Assembly: GCF_000165425.1 (NCBI RefSeq)
Contig: NW_001799018.1
Coordinates: forward strand, 127,649 to 191,648
Origin: Paramecium tetraurelia
Lineage: Eukaryota; Ciliophora; Oligohymenophorea; Peniculida; Parameciidae
DNA length: 64,000 nucleotides
Direction: 5' to 3'
Positions 38,697 to 48,963 of the stretch are shown one piece after another. The notes under the pieces were generated by a model. That model saw only the letters and a list, made by a program, of their open reading frames with translations, did no database searches and was not told the DNA's origin. Within the stretch, counting starts at the first letter, position 1. Each line of letters begins with the position of its first letter. A program made the position numbers and the translations under genes.

Positions 38697-39322
38697 ATGT
38701 CTCCAAAATCTAGTACTTCCATTGATCAAAATTCAATACAAAAATATCAATCTCCCTTGATTAGTCATAAATAACAACCTTTTGGTAGACTAAATTAAAA
38801 TAATACTAATAATAACCTAAATAATTCTTCTTCCTTAAGTATTAAATCTCCTAATATATCTAAAACCAGAGTTGATTCTAAAAAGTAATAAAATATCTTT
38901 GATGATATAAAAAAGAAAATTATCTATGAATAAACTAGTCCTTTAAGAGATGCTACAAATAATCATAAAAGAAATCAAGCTAGCTTGACTAATTTAATAA
39001 AAAGTTCAAATACTAAACTCAATACCATAAAAAGTCCATAGCCAAAAAAAATATAACTTAGTAAATACTGTTCTAAATCTAAAAACTTTGATGAAAATGG
39101 AACTGTTAAATTATTAGATTAGTTTAAATCAATGCCATCATTCACAATTGAAGATTAGAAGCCAACATATGAGGAAGAACATAAATTAAATATAAAAACA
39201 GATAGAGTCAAAGGGTAATTGATATTTATATCATTATAAGGTTTAAAAAAGATCCTTAATAGTCATAAGATCTTGACAAGATTTTAAAAATGTATCTCAG
39301 CATGTGTAGCAGCAGATCCTGA
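38697..39322 (+). CDS. Hypothetical Ser/Asn-rich protein, ~199 aa
   Basis: Preferred model: one 26-nt intron, 200 codons, ending RVKGFKKDPQQSQDLDKIL then KMYLSMCSSRS. Without splicing the frame runs to TGA 39471-39473 (258 aa), but that C-terminus has poor composition. The body is disordered, rich in Ser-Pro/Lys (MSPKSSTSIDQNSIQKYQSP, KSPNISKTRVDSKK) and therefore full of possible phosphorylation sites. No known domain. The start is 8 bp downstream of the Aurora-like kinase stop, the tightest same-strand spacing in the window. Confidence 0.5.
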
Positions 39323-40211
39323 TTATTTATATATAAAATAATACTACTTATCAATCATTCTGAAGAAAGTGTTGTTTTTCTTAAAATAATCTAATGAATT
39401 TACAACTCATAAGAAATTATATTTCTATCTATTTTTGTAAAAGCGAAATTAATTTACTTCCATTTTTAATTGAGTAATTTTCTTTATCAAACCAGATACT
39501 AGTATTTTTCAAATCATTAAATGACATTCAATATCTCAGTAATTTATGAGTACTTTTTTATTGATAAATATTCTGAAGTATTAAATTCAATTTAGAAGAA
39601 GATTACCAATAATTAAATATTATTGATAACTAATTTTATCGGTTATTTAAAATAAAATATGCTGGCTGAAAATGTTTAATAGATATCAAATTTAGTAATT
39701 GTGTCCTAAATTTCAAGTAAATACACTATTTCGCCATCCCTCATTATTTTTGCAACCGAATAAGAGATAGAACAAAAGAAATATATCTAATTTGATTTAT
39801 ATAAATAGTTAAATTTCCTTGAAAAAAGAATATTAGTAATATGTTTAGTTATAGGAACTGAAATTCAGTACTATTTGTGAAAGTGATATTTTCATTGATA
39901 TTGACTCTAAATTAATATAAATATAATAATTAGTGTGTTTATATTTGGTTTGCATGTAAATGATGAAAATTTATTATTTAAAGCAATCTTCATCATCAGA
40001 TCCTGAAATTAAATCAGAAATTATTTTGGTAGAGGTTCACAGATAAGTAATCAAAATATTTGCAAACATTTATACCATTTCATGATTAATATCAGTATAT
40101 AATTAGCTTAATAAATTATGATTTATATAAATGTACTATTTGAAGAAATTATGTTGATACATATAAATCGGTATAATTCCATTAACATTATAATATAAAA
40201 TATAAATCTTA
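39323..40211. other. Long intergenic spacer (~0.9 kb)
   Basis: Very AT-rich. Chance frames only, some continuing the alternative 3' end of the preceding gene to 39473. I see no conserved motif. Confidence 0.5.
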
Positions 40212-40609
40212 ATGAATAGCAGTGAAAGTGTGATTGGTGTGAAAACTAGATCCATGAATGTATGTGAAAGAGTGCTTCAACCAAGAATCAAAAGGGACTA
40301 TTGTCACATTTCTAAGGAAAAGAAATCATAACTGATTTAGACTGTACTGAAACAAAAATGTAAAATAAAGAAAGTAAGATATTTTCAATATGGAAGATAG
40401 CAAGAGATTTAAATATAAACTATGCAACTGCTAAAACTATACTTCATTGTTTTAAGAAAAAATAAATAGCCTTTGATGCAGATCCCGAAGTCAAAAGGGT
40501 GTCAGTTGGCTCAATTAAGGAAGGCTCAAAACTTTGGGTCTAAATTAAAGTGGCCGATCAGATAATTAACCATTTTGAATATTTCGATGAAATCAAGAGA
40601 ATCTAATGA
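40212..40609 (+). CDS. Small helix-turn-helix protein, 124 aa
   Basis: One 23-nt intron gives 125 codons. Splicing joins KQKCKIKK to IARDLNINYATAKTILHCFK, forming a homeodomain-like helix-turn-helix. The block LIQTVLKQ...K.AA.L.INY.TAK.I matches the HTH of transposases and of small ciliate DNA-binding proteins. The ~45 residues after it (FDADPEVKRVSVGSIKEGSK, LWVQIKVADQIINHFEYF) contain no transposase DDE or DDD catalytic residues that I can see. It could be a domesticated transposase N-terminus or a host transcription factor. It stands alone between two long spacers. Confidence 0.65.
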
Positions 40610-41537
40610 TATATTTTTAAACCTTCTTCAAATTCATTAATCTACATATTATTATTGCTGTCTCAATTCTCATGGCTTAAATTTGTTCCATCATTCTCAA
40701 ATTAATGGAAATCACATTAAAAAGACTATGATAGAAGAAGAATTGATTATCTTAATTTATAAATAAATGAAGTTAGAAGTCATGAAGGATTGATTATTTA
40801 TTGAGAAATGTACATTACTTACAACCTTATACTTTTAAAATAGAAGCTAATTTAAGCCTAAATTTGTTTCTTTAGTTCAGTGATTTAAGCAATATTATAG
40901 AATATAAAATTTATTCATATTATTTCAACCCACCTTTGATATTATTAATAAATATAATTTAATATTCCAGCATCTCTCAAATAACAATTAGTCAAAACCA
41001 TTTATGATCATATCCATTATTTACATTAAATATAATTTTTCGTTTCATTACTTGAATAGTATTTTTTGAGCATAAACAAAAAATTAATACGTCGACATTG
41101 TATAAAACATAATATTTTTAGGATTTGATTTCAATCTGCTCTTCTATTTATCGCTTTTCAAATTATTGTCTAATGTCTTCCTAATTGGTATCTCTTTGAT
41201 TTCCTATTCATTTGTTGATAAGACATAAAAATTACATTTTTTATTTCTGTTTACAATGTATATATTAAATATTCAAATTGTTTTATAAAATAATAAAAAT
41301 ATTTAAGTCTCTGGATTTAATACTTATAATTGATATCCATATTGCTATCTATCAAAATGTGAAATTTATCTGCCAATTTGAAATAATTTAGTTTATATCC
41401 TTTTCTATAGATATTTGTCTTCCATCAATAATATAAATTACATATAACAAAAGCATCATTCTATTTATTAAACTGATTAATTAATAAAATAATTTAATAC
41501 TAAAGTATGGAATAATAATATGAAATTTTAATAATAA
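40610..41537. other. Long intergenic spacer (~0.9 kb)
   Basis: AT-rich sequence on both sides of nothing recognisable. Some frames near 40620-40800 stay open for up to about 60 codons, but the composition is not protein-like. Confidence 0.5.
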
Positions 41538-43184
41538 ATGAAAAATAACAATTAAAAACATAATCCACAATGGAAAATGTTAGATTGCGATCTTATTAGT
41601 GAAGAGTTCGAAGAACATCATCGCATCTCAGTACCTTAATTTCCAAAATTCAAAAAGCCAACGTACAATTCAATGCAAATAACAAGTAATGTCTAATACA
41701 GAATTAACGTTTGTTCCCCTGCTAAATTAGATGATACTGTTTCAATTAGTACAAAGAAGTCAACTACAAATGTACAATTTTTGATATAATCAAGCAGAGT
41801 TAAGCTGGCAGCTGCAATTATATAGTTAACCATTACATTTAATAAATTAAAGATCATTTTAATAAAAATACAAGGTAAACTTATAGACTTTCAACTATAG
41901 ATAAGAAACAGAGGCCTAAATTATAAGAAACTTAATATCCTAAAAAGCAAAAGCCATCTATATGTTAGATATAAAATGGGCAGCCAACTATACTGCATTT
42001 CTATAAAATCAACATTCAACTATTCCTCTTGAAATATCAAATAATAATCTGTTTGTTGATGGTGATAGTCGAAATCCATATAGATAAAACCTAAAGTAAG
42101 ATTTGGATTTTGTGTTAATGAATCGAAACACTTGGCAATTTTTAGTAGCAATTTACGGAGGAGGACCTGAAATTACTTATAACGATTATTTAGGCATAAA
42201 TAATGAATCTTAAGTCAACTCAAGGGAAGGATCTTTATAGAACATAGATATTAGCACTTATAATAGTTAAACATTCTAAAAATAAAAATTTATATTACCA
42301 GCAATAGGTTTATATAATGAAAACAATTACTGTTTTCTTCATGCAGCATTACAGAGTTTGTTGTCAATAGAATAGTTGACTTGTTGGGTCTCAATTGAAG
42401 GAAAATCAAAAAGGCATGAAGATTATAAATGGATTTTATCATATTATGAGATCATAGATCAAATATAAAATTGTAAAAAGGGTCAACATGTGAAAATTGA
42501 TATATTGAAGAAACTAATTAAAAATCAATTCGCTCCTAATTTATAACATGATTGTTAAGAATTTTTATGTTATTTAACTGAACAATTAAACAAAGAGCTG
42601 AAGTAGAATAAATATGATTAGGCCATAACTGAGATCTTATTTTAAGGATAAATGATGCAATAAATTTAGTGCCATAAATGTAAATAAACTTCTTCGAAAT
42701 TTGAGTCATTTTTTGAATTGTCTTTATCTATGAATAATATGAAAGGATTAAAATAATGTTTAAGCTAATTTTTTGCCTAAGAAGTTCTGGATGATGATTA
42801 TATGTGTAATCAATGCAATAGAACAACTAAAGCAATAAAAAAATATATGATAGGAACTGCTCCTTAATTTTTGATAATTCATCTCAAACGATTCTAAGAA
42901 AAGAAGTTACATAACTATATAGAATTTCAGAATAATTTAGATATAACTGAGTTTTGTTCTGTTAAAGCACAATACAAATTAAAATCTGTGATTGTACATT
43001 ATGGAACCTAAGAAAAAGGCCATTATGTGAATTTCTCGTTAAGAGGAAATTAAGTAAAATTTAAGTTTAATTAAAGTGGTATTATTTCGACGACCATCGA
43101 GTCTAATTTGCTAGAGAGTAAGATGTTCTAAGACAATAAGCTTACATTCTATTTTTTGAAAGATCAGATGAATAGTTACTATGA
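41538..43184 (+). CDS. Ubiquitin-specific protease with N-terminal DUSP domain, 531 aa
   Basis: Introns of 28 and 23 nt give 532 codons. The DUSP-like region at about 105-200 includes AIYMLDIKWAANYTAFLQNQ and ends NRNTWQFLVAIYGGGPEI (cf. W..L..WYGGGP). The USP fold follows: Cys box GLYNENNYCFLHAALQSLLS (Cys ~256, with N-N-Y replacing G-N-T), QHDCQEFL, zinc pairs CHKC and CNQC, FLIIHLKRF, His box EKGHYVNFS (His ~486) and the end WYYFDDHRV...QQAYILFFER. The last part appears only after removing a 23-nt intron. Cys, His and Asp are kept, so it is probably an active deubiquitinase. Confidence 0.88.
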
Positions 43185-43201
43185 ATTAAATATTTTCCAT
43201 A

Positions 43202-44631
43202 TCAATTTTTATAATAATTATTTTATTTAATTGTTTAATCAAACTTTGCTAATGCTAATTTACTTTTCATTAAGGCTTCTTCAATTCTATTTTCTAACAA
43301 ACTTCTTTAACTTTTATTATAACTTAAGAGAGATTATTATGAAAAATAACTAGTATCCAATACTTTCTCTTTGTTTAATTGCAACTAACTTTGTATATTA
43401 GGTTTAGAAGTGCTGTTTATTTGATTTTTAGATCCTGATATGCCAGGAGGTTTTCTGTTGGTCTGAATTGGGGATGAATCTGGAGTTTAATATTATACAT
43501 AGGATTTTGATTACTATTGTTAGATATTGTTATTATCTTATTGTTGAGTTAATTTATTGGCAAATAATTGATTATTCTTATGGATTTCTTGGCTTTCAGA
43601 TTTTAAAGTAATGGAACCTATTAAGGATATTTATTTTTGAAATTATTGTATTTTATTCTATTATAGATTTGGTTTTTGTTTCTGACTCGATTAATTATAT
43701 GAAGATTATGATTAATACTCATATTCATCAAATTGATGATTGGTTGGAACCGAATCAAGTTTAAAAACTTTAAGAAGATCTTCATTAATTTCAAATTTAT
43801 TTATAGAAAGCATTAAGGATTCTAAAGTACCTCTTTCCAATGGATTTATTTAAAGAATTTTAATTAGGAAAGTCTTAAAGTTATCAGAGTATTACAATTC
43901 AGAAATTCGTTAATATAGATCTTGTTCATTTAATTTCCATTCTACTTTATTGAAGAGTGTGGAAGGGTCATTTAGAGAGGCTGCCCATAAAATTGTTAAG
44001 CCAGCCTAAAAGATTTAGCATTATTCTGGATTAAGATTATTGAAATTTGATTAATTTTTGAAAAGGGCCAATTCTTCAGGAGATATATGATAATCTTCAG
44101 TGATTTGATTTATTAATTATTAGAATGATGTCATATGGTTATCAAAAAGGGAATTGAATTTCAGATTCCCTTAATTTGAAACATATAAATTTCGTATTTC
44201 CATTGGATAAATACCATTTCTTTTTAAATAATGTAACACATCTAGAATTTGATAAGCAAGTGACCAAAGTTAAGGTTCAGTAAAATATTGAGTTTTCTTA
44301 TATCTATTAGTAATAATTGTTTTTAGATCGTTATTTATGTATTCATATACTATATATAATTTTGTAAACGTAGAACATACTTCCTTGTAATAAATTAATA
44401 ATTTACTTTGTATGTAGAAGTAGAATAGTAATGAACTTTCAACAAATTGGGATGATCAAGTTTTTTAAAGGGCTTTGTTGATTAAGTTTGTATTTTTTCG
44501 ATTACACAAATCAATTCTCCAGTCTCATTCTTTTAATACAATTTAACTTCTCCAAATCTAGGATCTATGATTTCTTGTAAATATTAGTATTAAGAGAAGT
44601 TAAATTGATATGTAGAACTGCTTGTTCCCAT
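43202..44631 (-). CDS. Protein pseudokinase, 468 aa
   Basis: One 23-nt intron gives 469 codons. The start MGTSSSTYQFNF could be N-myristoylated (Gly2). The kinase fold is recognisable by LDHPNLLKVHYYSTS, LYIVYEYINNDLKTII, YQILDVLHYLKRNGIYPMEI and the C-lobe FLIKILQINPLERGTLESL. However, HRDxKxxN is replaced by YPMEIRNLYV, DFG is absent (NLKFNSLFDN) and no glycine loop is seen, so it should lack activity. C-terminal ~170 residues are Q/N/S rich and disordered with a final helix. It converges on the USP gene with 17 bp between stops. Confidence 0.75.
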
Positions 44632-44661
44632 ATTATATTGTTAATTTTTATATGATAAATT

Positions 44662-45886
44662 TCAAAATGTAATTTATGTTAGAACAATTACATTTGCCAA
44701 ACACTCCTCATTTTTAGAGAAGGTGTGTCTTTCTCCTTCATAATTTGGATGGTCATATATTGTGAGAGTTGTTCCAAAAGGAATCTTCAAGGACTTAATT
44801 TCATATGGGAAATCTCTAAGAGACAATAATATTCAATTGAATTACTTCATTTATCCAAGATCATTACAGGCTTTCATGGACTCCCCTTTGTAATAGCATT
44901 AACTATATAATTCAATACATTAAGATGTTTATCTAAGGTATATTATGAGAATTACTCTTCATTAACGTCGCCTATGTTATTTGGATCTTCGGAAGTGACT
45001 TCTTATTAGATGTTAACTTATTTGGGACCTGAATCATCTGATTGTATTTGTGATTGATCTTCAACAACTATAATTTTAGGTTGTACTTGGTTTTCATCAT
45101 TTTCTAATTGATTATCAATAATGATAGTTTAATCTTATTGATTAGTCTGTTCTATTTGATTTTGTTAAACTTCGTATTCAGGTTACGTGAATTATTACGT
45201 AACTTGATCTTAATCCATATTAGTGAGATCTGGTACTTCATTTGATTAAGCAATCAATTATTAAGAGACAGAATCGCTGGCTTATAATGTATCATTGTTT
45301 TCAATTGAATCATCATAAAAATTATCTTCATTATTAACAGTATCTTAAACATTTTATTGATCTGAAATTTCCTGTTGGATTTCATCGTTAACATTCATAG
45401 TGTCTGATGCATAGTTTTCATTTTAATCAGGAATGTTTTATTGAGTGTCAATGACTTGATGATTTTCATCAATAATATTATTATTATCTACTTGTCCAAT
45501 TAATTTTAAATCCTCCACTATGTTCTAACTAGCATCTTCAATGATTTCATTATTATTCTAATCATCTTCAAACTTTCATAATTTTCAATCTAATACATAA
45601 GCACTATTTAATGGGGTTTCGTCATCTAATGATTATTATGTCTCTGATTTCTCAGATGGCTCTAATTAATTAATCATCAAATCACTATCTTATGCTGCCA
45701 AAATCTGAACATCTTTATTTTGACTCTTCTACTCGACAACCTATAAATTATCAGATGTATATTAAACATCATTCTCTTAACTACTATTCACTTAATCAAA
45801 TACCCATCTAGTTACAAGAATTTCTTATGTACTGGAATACCTTAACAAAATACTAAACAAATGAGTAAAACAACCGCGATTCTCAT
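44662..45886 (-). CDS. Secreted acidic protein with C-terminal beta/gamma-crystallin domain, ~374 aa
   Basis: Four introns (23, 24, 23, 30 nt) give 375 codons. The exact first junction is uncertain by six bases. Signal peptide MRIAVVLLICLVF. About 250 residues of low-complexity D/E/N/Q sequence follow. A C-terminal beta/gamma-crystallin fold of two motifs comes last: CIELYSQCYYKGESMKACND and IKSLKIPFGTTLTIYDHPNY then EGERHTFSKNEECL. In Tetrahymena and Paramecium, proteins with such C-terminal crystallin domains occur in dense-core granules (mucocysts, trichocysts), often at the granule tip. With a TMP gene also in the window, granule cargo is the favoured role. Confidence 0.75.
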
Positions 45887-46256
45887 TTATATTAAAACGG
45901 ATTTAAATAAATATTGATATTATATAAAAACTTAACTTATGATATATAGATTTTCCTCATATTATAAATATTTATAAAGATTTCCTAAACTTCTATTTTT
46001 ATCCCTGTAAATTAAATTTACAAATAATTTGCAAAATTTTTATTATAGTATATATTTTCTATAGCAGTGCTTAACTTCAAATTCAACCAATTAATAAAAC
46101 ATATTAGAATTATAAATTTAACTAGAAATTAGATTAAGAAATTTAATTTTTTAAGAATAAGTACAATTAGAAAGAATCATAAGAAATGATATCAAAATAC
46201 AATAGTCAACTATAAATATTATATTTAATTTGTTAATAAAAATAATAATATTGATA
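45887..46256. other. Intergenic
   Basis: AT-rich spacer between two minus-strand genes, with nothing recognised. Confidence 0.55.
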
Positions 46257-47614
46257 TCATAATCTTTATAATTAAGAGATTGATTCTTTGATAGCTTCTA
46301 TTTCCTGATCATTTAGCCAGTGTTATCTTTATCCATTTTACCATTCTCCAATTTTATAATGTCTCTCATCCTAATAATATATTCCTAAACCATTCTATTT
46401 GCCATCATTCCAAGTCCCAATATATTTTCTACCATCCCCAAAATAAAATATTCCATAACCTTTACTTTTTGTCATTTTCATAACTCTAGAATAGATATTA
46501 TGGTCTAGCATTACTCCTTTGAAACACCTTCCATCTGGCCATCTGAGATTTCCTTCCCCGTGCAATTTATTATCTTGCCATTATCCTATATATATTCGTC
46601 CATCTGCCCATTTATAAATTCCGTATCCTGAAATTTCATTATCAACAAAATTTCCTAAAAATATCATACATTAAAGTCACCTTCATAATTGGCACCATCA
46701 GTAAATGTTAAGATACCTTATCCATTTTTTTTCCCAAATTTATATTCTCCTTGATATCTAGCACCATCTGGCCAAGCTTCAAATCCGTTGCCATGTTGAT
46801 TATCATTAAACCAATCACCTTCATATTTAACTCCATTTATGTTAATATAGATTCCTTTTCCACATGCAGTATCATCTATCCATTCACCGTCATAGATTTC
46901 TCCATCGAAATGTATCAATCTACCCTATAGTAATTACTTGATTGGATACATGCCCATTAGATTTATCTTGTTTTCATTCTCCTTCATATATTGATCCATC
47001 TGGCCATATCTATTTTCCAAATCCATCTCTCATTCCATTCAACCATTACCCTTCATATTTAGTTCCATTCGGCAATTAAAATAACTCTTTTAGAATATTC
47101 AGCTTACAGGTAGAGTTTTTCTCTCAGATGATTTCAGAGCATCTATCACTTAATCTGGCATCCGAGCTTAAGTTTGTATCAAATTTTTAGATAATTCTTG
47201 AATTGAAATCTTGCTAGTGATTGAGTTTTTGAGTATTCCAGATTCTAAATCTTTTTGATTGGGAGGCTCAATTTAATTAGAAGTCTTGCCCTAATAGTTT
47301 TTATTCTATTTGATAGATATTTGTATCGAGTGAGATGAGATCTTTAAAGAAGTGATTTCTTCTTTCTGATAACAAACCGTTCCACATTTGCATTAACCCA
47401 TTAATTTGAAGTTATTAATATATTTATGATAATCATCTATTTCTGGCATCAATTATTTTAATTCCTTTTCTTCTTATTTGTTTCTTTCTTGCTCTCTTCT
47501 TTTTCTTTCTTAAGCAATCTAGCACAGCAATTTATTGTTCACAAAGAGTTTACATTTCACAAGTATAAGACATATATTAGGTGATCTAATTTATGGAAAT
47601 TGATATCTATTCAT
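46257..47614 (-). CDS. MORN-repeat protein with an in-frame TGA
   Basis: Introns of 23, 25 and 26 nt give 428 codons including one internal TGA. N-terminal ~180 residues are charged helix (EQERNKQEEKELKQLMPEID) with a CKCG motif. About nine MORN repeats follow: [110 protein letters not shown]. In the second repeat ([20 protein letters not shown]) the Trp codon of the motif is TGA at 46974-46976, about codon 206. No intron can remove it. The gene is therefore interrupted, read through or mis-sequenced. MORN proteins bind membranes and scaffold cortex or axoneme. It is divergent from the MAPK gene (135 bp apart). Confidence 0.75.
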
Positions 47615-47749
47615 CCTAAGAGCTTAGGCAATGATAGAAGACTAATTGATTGCTGAATTATTGAATGTTTAGGAACATTGCTGATTCTTCTACATATTTA
47701 TGTAGACAATCTTGACATTTTTTTATATATTAATAATATTAAATTAAGA

Positions 47750-48936
47750 ATGAAGAACAGCATTATGTTTGGAGGAATCTCTTTTAATTGTGGTGATCGT
47801 TACAAATTGATAAAATTAGTTGGAACAGGTGCCTATGGTTCAGTAGTCCTGGCATTTGACTTGTAAAACAAAAATCATAAAGTTTGACTTTTATTGTTAT
47901 ATTTAATTAGGTAGCAATCAAAAAATTAAATTTAATAGAAGATGTAATTGATGCAAAGAGAATCTTAAGAGAAATCAAAATCTAAAGATCAATGAATCAT
48001 CATAATATTCTCAAGATTTATGATATAATATATGATTAGAAATCTGAATTCTTCGGAGACATATATATTGTGAGCCAATACTTTCCAGCAGATTTACATA
48101 AAATAATAAAAAGCAATCAAGATTTGTCAGTTGAGCATGTTTAATTCATAATGTATCAATTATGCAAAGGACTTTACTATTTGCATTCTTCAGGTTCAAT
48201 TCATAGAGACATAAAGCCTGGAAATATATTGGCAAACGAGAATTGTGAAGTCTGTTATTGTGATTTTGGATTTGCTCGAAAAAAAGATGAAATACAAGAT
48301 CAAATAGATGAAAATATGACTGAATATGTTGTAACTCGACATTATAGAGCTCCTGAAATCATGTTATCTAGTTAGCAATACTCTCAACCAGTTGACATAT
48401 GGTCATTGGGATGTACATTTGCAGAATTGATGACAAGAAAGATATTATTCAACGCTCCCAATTATATTTAAATGATAAAGATGTTTTTTGATATTTTAGG
48501 TCGACCCTCAGATGAAGAATTAAATTAATTAGTAACTAATGAGAATGCATTGTCTTTCATAGAGACTCTGCCTCATAAACCAAAACAACCAGCCTCAAAG
48601 AGTGTCCCATTTCCTGATGCCAAAGCAAGAGATTTATTAGATTAGATGTTAGAAATGAATCCCAAGAATAGAATTACTGCATAAAAAGTTTACATTATCT
48701 TACATAAGTGTTTAGAACATCCCTTCTTTGAGTCTATTAGAAATTAAGTCGAAGAGATTACATTCACAGGCAATCTTGAGTGCGATTTTGAGAATGATGA
48801 CACCATCACATTAGAAACCTTGAAACACTTGATCCTGGTTGAGATCAATCACATTAAAGCCAAAAATAAGAAAGAATTGATTAATATCGAAGAAGAAATG
48901 AAAAGAATAGGAATCATTTAATAATAACATTAATGA
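47750..48936 (+). CDS. Mitogen-activated protein kinase (TEY type), 378 aa
   Basis: Introns of 29 nt (starting GTTTGA) and a 3n 21 nt give 379 codons. The start chosen is the ATG before [14 protein letters not shown]. Upstream in-frame ATG codons are possible. Motifs: [66 protein letters not shown], activation loop [17 protein letters not shown] (T-E-Y), [19 protein letters not shown] and [15 protein letters not shown]. All catalytic residues are intact. The loop before TEY is longer than in ERK1/2, as in ERK7/8-like or other ciliate MAPKs. It is activated by dual phosphorylation in the family. Confidence 0.9.
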
Positions 48937-48963
48937 TAATATAAATAAATAATAATATAATTA

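Noticed and set aside
46974..46976. Selenocysteine decoding of the internal TGA
   Set aside because: The MORN motif expects Trp, not Cys/Sec, and no SECIS-like element was recognised.
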